NCBI GenBank assembly: GCA_021513715.1
Contig: CP084167.1
Span: 2,009,943 to 2,073,942 of the forward strand
Length of the DNA stretch: 64,000 nt
Reading direction: 5' to 3'
From: Candidatus Heimdallarchaeum endolithica
Lineage (GTDB): Archaea > Asgardarchaeota > Heimdallarchaeia > Heimdallarchaeales > Heimdallarchaeaceae
Below the pieces are notes generated by a model, which was given only the letters and a program-made list of their open reading frames with translations, ran no database searches and was not told the origin of the DNA. Numbering within the stretch: the stretch's first letter is position 1; each line of letters begins with the position of its first letter. The position numbers and the translations under genes are program-made. Below are positions 53,781-63,257 of the stretch, one piece after another.

Positions 53781-56030
53781 CTATTGCCCTTTTACTTGAG
53801 CCAAATCATTGTTTACATTTACTAATACTGCATTAATGTGGTCTAAACGGTTATTTACTTCTGTAATTTCACTTGGAGATGGGCTACCACCTTCAACAAT
53901 AGCAACTATAACATTTATGTCTGTTTGTATGGATATTAAAGAGAAATATATTATCGCAATAGCATCTCTTGAACCACTTAATTGAGTCATTCCATTATTC
54001 GTTGTTTGATTAAAGTAATAGCTAGCGTTCCACATCTGCTTGATAGATGAGTCCAAAGAGGTGTTTGCTGCTAGAAAGTTAGTATAGGCAGTTGGATAAT
54101 CGGCCCCATCAAAAGCAGTTGCTCCAGCATTAATATACCCCTTAATCTCTTTAAGATCTTTCATTGCTCCAAACAAATAATAGAATGATTGAGCTATATA
54201 ATAGGCATTGTCAAGGTTTGAACTAATATTAAATGCCTGGAAATTAGAGGCAAATTCATTTGCAGTTTCACTGAACTCTCCATAAATATTTGTTGTTGCA
54301 TTTTCCTTAATTCCTGATATTCTAGTATCTAACGAATGAGCGCTTGTTTGTAGGTTTTCCAAGTTTGTTATACTTTCAGAGAGATCCGCTCTTACAGTGT
54401 CATAATCGCTAACATTTTCGTAACCAGTAGAGAAAACTGAAAGCGTACTATTTAACCCTATAAGTACTGGACCTAGATCTCCTCCAAAGAAACTTAAATC
54501 TGCAGCTAACCCAGTCATATCCACAATAAAAGCAACTGTACCATTCAATATAGGGGTGTCTGAGTGAACTAACTGAGCAACAGTTTTTGTTTGTAAAGCA
54601 TTATAAGTGACATTGAAGTGTTCACCAGCTCTGTTAAAGTAGATTTCTGTTCCCGTAAAGTTAGTTTCATCACCTATAATTTCTTGAGCTTTCATTATAT
54701 TATAAGCTCCAAAGAAGAAATGAATCAACGTCGCATAATTACTTTGACTACCATTTTCAAATGTTGGTTTTGATACTAACACATCAATCAATCCTGTTGC
54801 ATTCTCGAAGATACTGAGATAACCTTCCATCTGATCTAGGGTTGAATCAATTTCATCCATTCCTTCTATTGGTAATTCATGAAGTTCAGTTTTTATTTCC
54901 TGCCAATTCACCTGTTCTATCTCGTTTAAAGCGTCATCAAAAACATAACTACTATTATCAAACAATTCTAGACCCTCATTAATATATTCAATACCTTGAT
55001 TGAACAAGTCATCATCTATGGTTTGCTTAACTTGATCACCTTGCATAGTTAATGATTCAGAACTTGTATTCAAAGCGTTTGAGATCAGATCAAACCCTTT
55101 GAACAACTGATAAGATCCATTAACAAATGTTCCTGCTCCACCTAGGAGTATAAATGCTGCTTGGAACAGATGGTTAAAGTCATCTGCTGCATCACCTAAA
55201 TAAGGTGACATAGAAAGAGCGCCTAATAATAATTCAATATCTTTTCCTCCTTTTTGGAACCATTCTGAGGCTAAATTCAAATTGTTTACTGCTTCATTGA
55301 TATCTGCTTGATCTGCATTCTGTAAATCTTGAAGGTATGAAAATCCATTTACCATATATAAAGCTCCAACGCTCATATTAGTTCCTAGGTCAACAACTCC
55401 CGCAATAATTAGGTGAACAAAGGGTGTCATAACCATTCCTATTATAAAAAATATCAAAGCAAAAAAGGCTGAGAAAATTACCCACCATTTAGGTTTCTGA
55501 GTAAATATCTGAACTATCCACGTCACCGATAATGTACCAAAAATAAATATCGGTAAACTAATAACTAAATCAACTACAAATGCAAAACCTGCATATTGCT
55601 TAATACTCTCTAGATTGTTCAACAGGTCTGCAGGGATATTATTTGATATGGAAGTATTAGTAATGGAATCAAGTTCGTCTACTATCACAAAAACTCTTTC
55701 TGAGACAGGAGCTAATGGATTATATACAGGAGCGTTAACTAAGTGCAACAAGTAACCTGCACCAAAGATAATTATTATTGCTAAAGGAAAGGTTACAAAA
55801 ACTTTCCATTTACTTCTGGTCAACCCTGCAAAAACACCTAGACCTAGTAGCCCTAAAACATAGGCAACAATTGTAGCTATAATACTGTCAGTAGGGTGTA
55901 GAGCCACCTCGAGTATAAACATCAGAGCTATTGTCCAAATTAGAAGAAACAGCAACCCCCAACCTAGAAAACTCCACTTTTTCTTTTTTTCTTCTTGATC
56001 TAAAATTTCTTTTTCTTTTTCTTTTGTCAT
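53781..56030 (-). CDS. Large membrane protein with long helical ectodomain
   Basis: 749 aa. A charged N-terminus (KEKEKEILDQEEKKKK) leads to about five membrane helices (within residues 20-225). The remaining ~520 residues are predicted helical, with many N-x-S/T sites and no catalytic motif. The layout suggests a membrane-anchored extracellular or pseudo-periplasmic coiled helical bundle, as in sensors or adhesins. Family not recognised. ATG at 56028-56030 after a charged leader. Confidence 0.65.
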   Translation of the reverse strand: MTKEKEKEILDQEEKKKKWSFLGWGLLFLLIWTIALMFILEVALHPTDSIIATIVAYVLGLLGLGVFAGLTRSKWKVFVTFPLAIIIIFGAGYLLHLVNAPVYNPLAPVSERVFVIVDELDSITNTSISNNIPADLLNNLESIKQYAGFAFVVDLVISLPIFIFGTLSVTWIVQIFTQKPKWWVIFSAFFALIFFIIGMVMTPFVHLIIAGVVDLGTNMSVGALYMVNGFSYLQDLQNADQADINEAVNNLNLASEWFQKGGKDIELLLGALSMSPYLGDAADDFNHLFQAAFILLGGAGTFVNGSYQLFKGFDLISNALNTSSESLTMQGDQVKQTIDDDLFNQGIEYINEGLELFDNSSYVFDDALNEIEQVNWQEIKTELHELPIEGMDEIDSTLDQMEGYLSIFENATGLIDVLVSKPTFENGSQSNYATLIHFFFGAYNIMKAQEIIGDETNFTGTEIYFNRAGEHFNVTYNALQTKTVAQLVHSDTPILNGTVAFIVDMTGLAADLSFFGGDLGPVLIGLNSTLSVFSTGYENVSDYDTVRADLSESITNLENLQTSAHSLDTRISGIKENATTNIYGEFSETANEFASNFQAFNISSNLDNAYYIAQSFYYLFGAMKDLKEIKGYINAGATAFDGADYPTAYTNFLAANTSLDSSIKQMWNASYYFNQTTNNGMTQLSGSRDAIAIIYFSLISIQTDINVIVAIVEGGSPSPSEITEVNNRLDHINAVLVNVNNDLAQVKGQ

Positions 56031-56147
56031 TTAGATTCTACCCTAAAAAGTTCTATTATATATATTTGTGTAATAATATTTATATGTGTTGAAATTTTGT
56101 GATTTCTGAATTTGAAGTCCAAAAAATAATGTTTTAAGGTCAAAACA

Positions 56148-56930
56148 ATGAATAAAACGAATCTGGATAAATTAAAAGAGTTGGCTCAACCATTTTTCTT
56201 AAAAGCCAAAAAAAAGGAATCAAATACTTTGATTTTACTAGTACATGGTTTTGGTGCGTCGTGTACAGAAACACGTCCTTTAGCTGAATTCTTAGCTGGA
56301 GAAGGATATGATTGCTACGGTATTTTACTATCAGGTCATGGATCTTCATCAAAAGATTTAGATAAAATAAAATGGACAGATTGGATCAATGATATCAAAG
56401 ATGCTTATGACAAATATTCAAAAAAATATGATAAAGTAATTATTGGAGGAGTATCATTAGGCGGAGCTCTATCTTTATACTTTGGAAGCTTATTCCATGT
56501 TAACGGGATCTTTACTATAAATGCCTTTTATGAATTCAAACCTTTACACAAAATCATTACTCCATTATTAGCTATATTCAAGAAACATATTCCAAGGAGT
56601 GAACAACGTATAACGTGGTATATTGAGAACAATCTTTTTTCATATTCATATGATTCTACTTACGGAGCTTATCAGATTTTAAAATTTCATAAAAGACTAC
56701 ACAAAAATATTAAGAAAATTAGCGTTCCTGTTCTTTTAACCCAAAGTCAAACAGATCAGACAGTTAAACCTAAAAACGCTGAAAAAATCTACAAAAAGCT
56801 ACAATGTAAAAAGAAACTTGTAAAAATACCGCAAGGAGATCATATTCTCACAGTGGATGAAAATAGAGAATTAGCTTTTAAAGAAATCATAGCGTTTATT
56901 CGTGACATAAATTATACCAATTCCCCATAG
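56148..56930 (+). CDS. Alpha/beta hydrolase, monoacylglycerol-lipase/carboxylesterase-like
   Basis: 260 aa cytosolic hydrolase. Nucleophile elbow GGVSLGGALSLYFG (serine of GVSLGG), oxyanion hole segment LILLVHGFGAS, catalytic aspartate in TQSQTDQTVKP and histidine in PQGDHILTVDE. The pattern is that of Est30/MGLL-type lipases, so the substrate is probably a short ester or monoacylglycerol. ATG at 56148, with AAGG upstream. Its 3' end overlaps the EndoQ gene by 19 bp. Confidence 0.85.
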   Translation: MNKTNLDKLKELAQPFFLKAKKKESNTLILLVHGFGASCTETRPLAEFLAGEGYDCYGILLSGHGSSSKDLDKIKWTDWINDIKDAYDKYSKKYDKVIIGGVSLGGALSLYFGSLFHVNGIFTINAFYEFKPLHKIITPLLAIFKKHIPRSEQRITWYIENNLFSYSYDSTYGAYQILKFHKRLHKNIKKISVPVLLTQSQTDQTVKPKNAEKIYKKLQCKKKLVKIPQGDHILTVDENRELAFKEIIAFIRDINYTNSP

Positions 56931-58162
56931 TTTCCCCCTCCTCCAGGAATGATTTCCAATTTATTTTCTCTCATCAACTCTATTTTTTTACCAACATAAT
57001 CATTCTCTTTTCTAATTTCTTCTATTGATGCATTAAGTAAAATATTGTATTCATTTTCAAATGTAGCTATTAAACGGTTATACTCTTTTATCACCGTTTT
57101 TGAATCAGGATTCTTTATTTTAAGCCCTTTAGAAATAAGTGACACGAGAGGTACACTATCAAAATAAGGAGGACGTTTTGTGTTTTTTTTATTTGTAGTC
57201 GCTAATAATTCTACTCTGTCATTCACGCCTAATTTAAGTAAACCATTACATGCAGGACAACGTAGTTTTCTAGCTGATATTGAAATCATGAATTGTTTCT
57301 CATTTTCTTTTTCAAAATAAATGAACTTTTCATCATAAATTTTTGAAGGATTATGAATATATACTATCCTTCTTCTACATTTATAGCAAAAAGACAGATG
57401 ATATTTGCCCAAACGAGGATCTAATCCAACATTCAAAATAATCTTGGACTTCTTTCCTTTTTCTAATGACTTTTGGATTGAACTGAAAGATACATCATCA
57501 ACCTCTATCACATTTGCTTCTCGTCCTATTTTCGATGATTTAGGAGAATGGCTATCTGAATTGCTTAAAAAAGTATACCCCCAAAGTTCTTTTATTTTAT
57601 CAGCCATCGCAGAATTTGCAGAAAGGCCGAGCTCTACAAAGTCAACCTTAGCAGTTGATTCTTTAAAACAGTCTTTTAGTGATGAATATTTATTTTCTCT
57701 AAAAATTGAAGTAAAAGGGGTAAATATATGTGCAGGACCAATTAAACAGTTATACTCTCTTACCAAATCTACAAGTTGAGAAGCATCCATGTTCACTCTA
57801 GGTCTTCCACCATAGCGAGATAGTTTTATTTTGTTCTTTTTTTCAAACTCTATTGCTATCTCAATACCAGTTTTTAAACTAGGAACTATAACTAAATGAT
57901 GAATATGTTCGTTATCCTCAACTTCTCCTGTAGCAATAAACAATGTATTGGATTCTTTCTTTGAAGGGCTGTATAATCCATCAACTTCATAAGACAAATT
58001 TTCTTGAAGGTATTGATTCCATTGTTTGTGAAAAACATCTCCTGTTCCTATTATATCAAGTCCTTTTTTTCTTGCTTCTGCAGCTAAAATGGAAATCTTC
58101 ATGTTTTTTGATACACCACGCGAGAAAGGACTATGGATATGAAAGTCAACTATCTGCTTCAA
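56912..58162 (-). CDS. Endonuclease Q (PHP-domain DNA repair nuclease)
   Basis: Archaeal EndoQ cuts DNA 5' of deaminated bases (uracil, hypoxanthine) and abasic sites. The PHP metal motifs are H8-x-H10 (VDFHIHSPFSRG), the conserved H in GPAHIFTPF and SDSHSP. A zinc-binding region follows (FCYKCRRRIVY, LRCPACNGLLKLG) and the C-terminal tail is the EndoQ type. Length 416 aa is normal. The start is TTG at 58162. Convergent with the hydrolase gene. Confidence 0.9.
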   Translation of the reverse strand: MKQIVDFHIHSPFSRGVSKNMKISILAAEARKKGLDIIGTGDVFHKQWNQYLQENLSYEVDGLYSPSKKESNTLFIATGEVEDNEHIHHLVIVPSLKTGIEIAIEFEKKNKIKLSRYGGRPRVNMDASQLVDLVREYNCLIGPAHIFTPFTSIFRENKYSSLKDCFKESTAKVDFVELGLSANSAMADKIKELWGYTFLSNSDSHSPKSSKIGREANVIEVDDVSFSSIQKSLEKGKKSKIILNVGLDPRLGKYHLSFCYKCRRRIVYIHNPSKIYDEKFIYFEKENEKQFMISISARKLRCPACNGLLKLGVNDRVELLATTNKKNTKRPPYFDSVPLVSLISKGLKIKNPDSKTVIKEYNRLIATFENEYNILLNASIEEIRKENDYVGKKIELMRENKLEIIPGGGGNYGELV

Positions 58163-58177
58163 AAAATCAACTCATGT

Positions 58178-58780
58178 TTAACTTTTTTTTGTTGAGAAAA
58201 TCAAATACCCGGTTTTTAGTTTTGATGCTTCTTCCTCGGTTAATATTTCAACAGTTAGTTTTTCTTCATCATATGGGACAATTAAACTATTTCCTAGTGG
58301 ATCTTCAATAATAAATGTAAGAGGTAAACTTCTTTCTATATAACTATTTAACTGGTTAATATATTGGATAATTTTTTCTCGTTCACCTTTGCTTTGTGCA
58401 TTCTTAAGTAAAAATAGAACTTTTTCTTTCACATCTTGCAGTACACCTTCTATATTATTTATAAAACCAGTTGAACTTGGTCCTGGTTCTATCAAAACAC
58501 CCAATTCAGGAATTCTCACTGTTCCATTGGCAGAGCGAACTATTTTAGAAGTATAATCTTTGGCATTTTCTACTCTATAAATATATCTTGTTGCTTCCTT
58601 TGATTCAAGGTTTAACATATCGTTATGTTTGTAACCACAATTATTGCATTTAATGTTATACAACCAAACCTTTGAAAAATGAGGAATATTTAGAATCTTC
58701 TGAGAGACCTCAACATCGTTACTTTTACAAGATGGACATGTAATATCGAATTCTAGAGCACCAATGTCTTCGATTGTCAT
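58178..58780 (-). CDS. ZPR1-like zinc-finger protein
   Basis: About 200 aa, archaeal/eukaryotic ZPR1 family. The zinc finger is C-x2-C...C-x2-C (ITCPSCKSNDV, IKCNNCGYKHND), followed by the ZPR1 beta domain (SANGTVRIPELGVLIEPG, TGFINNIEGVLQ). Eukaryotic ZPR1 binds EF-1A as an assembly chaperone; in archaea the role is unknown but may also concern translation. Start: ATG at 58778-58780; a GTG at 58798 gives six more residues. Follows EndoQ upstream in the same direction. Confidence 0.85.
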   Translation of the reverse strand: MTIEDIGALEFDITCPSCKSNDVEVSQKILNIPHFSKVWLYNIKCNNCGYKHNDMLNLESKEATRYIYRVENAKDYTSKIVRSANGTVRIPELGVLIEPGPSSTGFINNIEGVLQDVKEKVLFLLKNAQSKGEREKIIQYINQLNSYIERSLPLTFIIEDPLGNSLIVPYDEEKLTVEILTEEEASKLKTGYLIFSTKKS

Positions 58781-58874
58781 TTGCGTGACGACATTCACTG
58801 ATGTTAATATAAAACTTCGGAATCACTAGTTTACTAAACAAAAATTAATTTATAATCACAATTTCTTACATACA

Positions 58875-59504
58875 ATGAGTTTAAGCGAAAAACTACCTCT
58901 TATTTATCAAAAATTATTAGAATTCTATGGTAAGCAAAACTGGTGGCCAGGAGAAGGAATAGAAATAGCTATAGGAGCAGTACTAACTCAACAAACATCA
59001 TGGAATAATGTTGAAATAGCGTTAAATAACCTCAGAAAAGCAAATTGTTTGTCAATTAAATGCTTACAATCAATCGAATTAAGTAAACTCGAAGAATTGA
59101 TTCGTCCATCAGGTTATTATAGATTAAAGGCCATTCGGTTGCGTAATTTGATTAATTTACTTGCAGAAAAACCTAAACCTACACGGGAAGAGCTTTTAAG
59201 TGTTAAAGGAATTGGATTCGAGACCGCAGATTCTATTTTAAACTATTTATTTGAAAAACCCTTTTTCGTAGTCGATGCTTATACTTTCAGAATTTTTAAA
59301 AGACTAGGGATTTATAATAAAGAGAAATTTGATTATAACGAATTACAAAAACTAGTATCACAAAATATACCTGAAGATGTAGAATTATACAAGGAATTTC
59401 ACGCATTATTAGTTAAACATGCAAAAGAGACATGTTCAAAAAAAAGTCCCAAATGTAATGAATGTCCTCTCAACGACATATGTGAAAAATTAGTGGTTTA
59501 TTAA
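58875..59504 (+). CDS. HhH-GPD DNA glycosylase with [4Fe-4S] cluster
   Basis: 209 aa base-excision repair glycosylase of the endonuclease III superfamily. HhH motif LLSVKGIGFETADSIL, catalytic aspartate in FVVDAYTFRIFKRLG, and the cluster C-x6-C-x2-C-x5-C near the C-terminus (CSKKSPKCNECPLNDIC). The lysine of bifunctional Nth (in GRKTA) is absent, so it is probably monofunctional, as in 3-methyladenine glycosylase-like members. It stands next to EndoQ. Confidence 0.88.
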   Translation: MSLSEKLPLIYQKLLEFYGKQNWWPGEGIEIAIGAVLTQQTSWNNVEIALNNLRKANCLSIKCLQSIELSKLEELIRPSGYYRLKAIRLRNLINLLAEKPKPTREELLSVKGIGFETADSILNYLFEKPFFVVDAYTFRIFKRLGIYNKEKFDYNELQKLVSQNIPEDVELYKEFHALLVKHAKETCSKKSPKCNECPLNDICEKLVVY

Positions 59505-59557
59505 CCAAAAATAGACAATTGAAAGTGTTTAAATAAAAACAAGTAAAGTTAGAAGTA

Positions 59558-60754
59558 ATGTATCTAACCAAAGAACAAGAAAGAATTTTAGAAGGAGAGG
59601 AAGGGGAATCTCTTTCTAAAATGCTACAGTTAATAGTTAAAATTGGAGAAGTAAATGATGCAGAGAAGCTTATTTCTGTAAATAGTGCTCAAATTGCAGG
59701 AGTTTCTTATTTAACTGTAGGTGATGCAATATTTTCTTTTTTTGACATGATAAATAAAGACAATTTGAAAGTAAAGATCCCTTCGTGGTTAAATCCAGCA
59801 GGAATGGATATGGGCAGATACAAAGAGATGGGAATTGATAGTTTATTTTCTAAAAAGCAAATACAGATTATTGAAGAGTATAGAAAGCTAGGGATAAAAG
59901 ATACTTTAACTTGCACACCCTATTTAGTGGGGCACGAACCAAAATTTGGAGAACATGTTGCATGGAGTGAGAGTTCTGCTGTTTCAATGGCTAATAGTTA
60001 TTTTGGAGCAAGAACAAATCGTGAAGGAGGGCCCTCATCTTTAGCTTCAGCGTTAACAGGGCTTACTGCAGAATATGGATTACATTTACCAGAAAATCGT
60101 AAACCAGAGGTATTAATAGAAGTAGATGCAGTATTAGAGTCCTTCGCAGATTTTTCAGTTTTAGGGTTTTGGTTTGGAGAGAATCAAGGAGGAAAAATTC
60201 CTTTTTTTAGGGGAATAAAACAACTGTCTATAGAAAAAGCAAAGAGTCTATCTGCAGCAATGGCTGCATCGGGAAGCGTAGCGATGTATCATGTAGAATA
60301 CTTCACACCAGAATATAAGAAAATTAAAAAAGAGGATTTAACAGAAACAATTCACTTTACTGAAGAAGAAAAAAAGTCAATCTATGAAAGATTTAAAGAG
60401 CAAGATAATATTGATTTGATTGCAATAGGTTGTCCCCACGCTTCAAAAAAAGAAATAAAAATGATCTATAACGTTGTTAAGAGCAAACAGAAAAAATCTG
60501 ATGTAGATATAATGATTTTTACTTCAAGGAAAGTTCTAACTGATGAAGAGATAGTTTCAATAGTAAAAAAAATGACTAAAAAGGGTATAAAGGTTTATGC
60601 TGATACATGTATGGTTGTCTCTCCTGTGACTAGACAAAATTACAGAAATATTATAACTAACTCTTCTAAAGCAGTTTTTTATTTAAGTAAAAACAAAGAA
60701 ACTAATGTTTTCCTTGATACACTTGAAAATATTTTAAGGAGAATTGTAAGATGA
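59558..60754 (+). CDS. Phosphomevalonate dehydratase large subunit (aconitase X catalytic)
   Basis: 398 aa aconitase-X large subunit. In archaea this enzyme dehydrates 5-phosphomevalonate in the modified mevalonate pathway, toward isoprenoid lipids. Signature segments VSVNSAQIAGVSYL-like start (SVNSAQIAGVSYLTVGDAI), WLNPAGMDMGRYKE, CTPYLVGHEPKFGEHVAWSE, and NSYFGARTNREGGPS. Fe-S ligands should include C in LTCTPY and later C in ADTCMVV. The small subunit gene overlaps its stop by 4 bp. Confidence 0.9.
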   Translation: MYLTKEQERILEGEEGESLSKMLQLIVKIGEVNDAEKLISVNSAQIAGVSYLTVGDAIFSFFDMINKDNLKVKIPSWLNPAGMDMGRYKEMGIDSLFSKKQIQIIEEYRKLGIKDTLTCTPYLVGHEPKFGEHVAWSESSAVSMANSYFGARTNREGGPSSLASALTGLTAEYGLHLPENRKPEVLIEVDAVLESFADFSVLGFWFGENQGGKIPFFRGIKQLSIEKAKSLSAAMAASGSVAMYHVEYFTPEYKKIKKEDLTETIHFTEEEKKSIYERFKEQDNIDLIAIGCPHASKKEIKMIYNVVKSKQKKSDVDIMIFTSRKVLTDEEIVSIVKKMTKKGIKVYADTCMVVSPVTRQNYRNIITNSSKAVFYLSKNKETNVFLDTLENILRRIVR

Positions 60755-61167
60755 AAGAAGTAGAAGTAAAAGTAATTGTAACAGGTAGTGTTAAAGGAGA
60801 AGCAATTGTTTCCAAAAAATCTATTTCTTTTCTTGGAGGAGTAGATGGAAAAAAAGGTATAATTGCAGACATACAAAGCGAACTACACGGAAAATCAATT
60901 AAAGATAAGATATTTGTCTTTCCTGAAAGTGTGGGTTCCACAGTAGGATCTTATGTAATATACAGTTTAAAGGTAAATAACGTTAGTCCTCTAGCTTTAG
61001 TAACAAATCAAGCTGAAACAATTGTTATTGCAGGAGCAATTTTAGCAGAAATACCTTTCTTTGAAGTAGCAAATAGAGACGTCACAAAAATAGTGTCCAC
61101 AGGAGATATAATATCAATTAACCCTGAAAGAAGAACATTAACGATAGAAAAAAAAAGTAGTAGTTAA
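60751..61167 (+). CDS. Phosphomevalonate dehydratase small subunit (aconitase X swivel, DUF126)
   Basis: 138 aa swivel-domain partner of the preceding gene, formerly DUF126. Signature segments GSVKGEAIVSKKSISFLGGV, VFPESVGSTVGSYVIY and STGDIISINPERRTLTI. The two subunits form the active site together. The ATG overlaps the large-subunit stop (ATGA), as expected for a coupled pair. Confidence 0.92.
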   Translation: MKEVEVKVIVTGSVKGEAIVSKKSISFLGGVDGKKGIIADIQSELHGKSIKDKIFVFPESVGSTVGSYVIYSLKVNNVSPLALVTNQAETIVIAGAILAEIPFFEVANRDVTKIVSTGDIISINPERRTLTIEKKSSS

Positions 61168-61177
61168 AATAAAAAGT

Positions 61178-62917
61178 TTAATCTTTCTTTTTTGAACTAT
61201 TTTGAAGTTGAGATAGACGTTTCTGAAACTCTTCTTGAAGAAGTGATTCTTGTTCTTCAAGCGCTTTCTTTTTCTCTTCTTCCATCTGAGCACGAAGTTC
61301 TGCTAAAGCTCGGTTTTTTTCTTCTTCAGCTTCCAACTTGAGCTCTTCTATCTCCTTTTTATGTTGGCTGTTTAATTCATTCATAAGTTCTTCTATTTCT
61401 TGTTTATGTTTTTCACTAACTTCAGCTTTAGTTTGTTCGATAATAGTAGACTTTTCTTCCTCAAACTTCTGACGTAACTCATTTTCGAGATTGGTTAACT
61501 CTTCTTGATGACGGGTAGACAACTCTTGCTTCTCTTTTGCAAATTCTTCCTGTAGTTCAAGTTTTACTTTCTCTACTGCAGCATCAATTTTCTCTTGAAG
61601 CACTCTATCACGCTCTTCCTTTATCTTTTGTACAAAATCAGGCGAGGTTATATCATCAAAGAAATTAAAGGCTTTAGAGATACTCAATATGCTAGATTCA
61701 ACACTTTTAAACTCCTCTTTACTTATATCTTCTTCTGCAGCACGTATGATATCACGAATCAAAGAAATAGTTTTTTCAACCACTTCGTCTGGAAGAATTA
61801 AAGAGTTCTTTAATGATTCTTTATAATTATTGCATCGTGCTTCAAAATCAGCTAATTGTCCTCCCAGCTCTTTTGACAAACTAACTTCACGAAAGATAAG
61901 ATCATAAGGCCCAATCATCATTGTTTGTTTGGTTTGAAGTTGGTCATAGAAGGTTACCTTACCACTAACCTCATGAGTAACTTCTCCAGTAGCTGACATA
62001 CAACGAAAAGTAAGAGAATGCTCATGCTTTTGTCCAGAAGTTAATTCAGGAACAGTGAATTGTTTCTGGCCATCTAAAATTTCAACGTCATCAGGAATAT
62101 AAAGTTGAAAATCAATATTAAAAGCGTCACCTTCACCTTCATTCTCCAAGATAACTTTTAGAGTACTGGGCTCATTTAGAACTAAATCGCGAGAAAAATT
62201 AAGTTCAGGAATGATTTTAGGAAGCTTAATCTTAGAGCGGAAAATGCGAACAACATCATCAAGAGAACGATCAATGGCATCAACAAAAGAAGCATCCATC
62301 ATCTGAGAAAGATGGGGTTTTAAATGACTCCCAACAAGTTGTTGAGCACTAAGAAGAGCCTTTGCATCCAAATCTTTAACCGCCTTAATGGCATAACCTG
62401 CGGCATAAAGAACCTGTTGAGCAACAGTAAAGCCAGGATCATTCTGAATTTGAGAGATATATTGATTGTAATATTGTTCAGCAAGGCTAAAATCCTCTAA
62501 AGAAAATAGAAGAAAACAAGAAGCAGAAACCAAAGTAATAGCACGTTCATACTCATTCCATAATTGCAAATAATCTTGAGCTGCAGATAAAAGATCATCA
62601 ATAACAGCACGCATAGCAGCAGACCAATTTTCTTTATCATTCAATTTTTTATAAATAAGAGCAATTTGGTAGAGGTTTTGAGCACTAGTACGGTATTGCT
62701 TTTTTTCTTTATAATCCTCAGAAGCACGTAAAAAGTTCTGAATAGCTTCATTATATAAATCACGAGCTTGCTCTAAGCCTAAGGTCTCATGTTGAACTTC
62801 AGCAGCTTTAAGATACTTATTAGCTGCCTGTGAATAATTGGCAGATTTAAAAAGATCACGAGCTTCAGACATTAAACGAGCGAGATCACCATCATAACTT
62901 GTTCTTTCACCAGACAT
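61178..62917 (-). CDS. SNAP-like TPR protein with beta-sandwich and C-terminal coiled coil
   Basis: 579 aa. Residues about 1-215 are TPR-like helical repeats resembling alpha-SNAP (YSQAANKYLKAAEVQ, ARDLYNEAIQNFLRASEDY, RTSAQNLYQIALIYKKL). Residues about 235-340 look like an immunoglobulin-like beta-sandwich (NEPSTLKVILENEGEGDAF). Residues about 430-575 form a long charged coiled coil (EEFAKEKQELSTRHQEEL, KHKQEIEELMNEL). In eukaryotes SNAP adapts NSF to SNARE bundles; a similar adaptor role is only an inference. ATG at 62915-62917; convergent with the dehydratase pair 10 bp away. Confidence 0.75.
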   Translation of the reverse strand: MSGERTSYDGDLARLMSEARDLFKSANYSQAANKYLKAAEVQHETLGLEQARDLYNEAIQNFLRASEDYKEKKQYRTSAQNLYQIALIYKKLNDKENWSAAMRAVIDDLLSAAQDYLQLWNEYERAITLVSASCFLLFSLEDFSLAEQYYNQYISQIQNDPGFTVAQQVLYAAGYAIKAVKDLDAKALLSAQQLVGSHLKPHLSQMMDASFVDAIDRSLDDVVRIFRSKIKLPKIIPELNFSRDLVLNEPSTLKVILENEGEGDAFNIDFQLYIPDDVEILDGQKQFTVPELTSGQKHEHSLTFRCMSATGEVTHEVSGKVTFYDQLQTKQTMMIGPYDLIFREVSLSKELGGQLADFEARCNNYKESLKNSLILPDEVVEKTISLIRDIIRAAEEDISKEEFKSVESSILSISKAFNFFDDITSPDFVQKIKEERDRVLQEKIDAAVEKVKLELQEEFAKEKQELSTRHQEELTNLENELRQKFEEEKSTIIEQTKAEVSEKHKQEIEELMNELNSQHKKEIEELKLEAEEEKNRALAELRAQMEEEKKKALEEQESLLQEEFQKRLSQLQNSSKKKD

Positions 62918-63068
62918 AATTTCTACCTTCTATTATATATTAATCCCATAAGTATAAAAAAGGAACTAATATAAAAAAAACTTTGTGGTTAAAAGAAAAT
63001 CCAATAATGGAAAATGAAGTAAAAAAAGAAAGCAAGCCAAGACCAATAACTAATTATTAAAAAATGGG

Positions 63069-63179
63069 TGGTGGACTGGGGGGGATTTTCAGATTAGGTG
63101 CCCACAGCGCCTAAGACATCAATTGAACCCCCGGCCTTTTCCATGCCAAGGAAACGTTCTTCCTCTGAACTACCAGCCC
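63069..63179 (-). tRNA. tRNA-Ala (GGC) with a 36-nt intron in the T-loop, CCA encoded
   Basis: Minus strand: acceptor GGGCTGG (from 63179) pairs with CCAGTCC (63073-63079 complement) with one G-U, discriminator A at 63072 and encoded CCA to 63069. Anticodon stem TTTCC/GGAAA with loop TTGGCAT gives anticodon GGC (63145-63147). The T stem GGGGG/CCCCC encloses 43 nt; removing 36 nt (63087-63122) restores a loop TTCAAAT. The intron contains a TTAGG/CCTAA hairpin. The anticodon loop has no intron. The insertion lies at the same T-loop position as in tRNA-Glu. Confidence 0.85.
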
Positions 63180-63257
63180 ACAATTTTTTTCACAATTTAT
63201 GGCAATTGTGATTTTCTTCTTTTATAAATTTTTTTTGGGTTAGTAAAATCTAACCTT

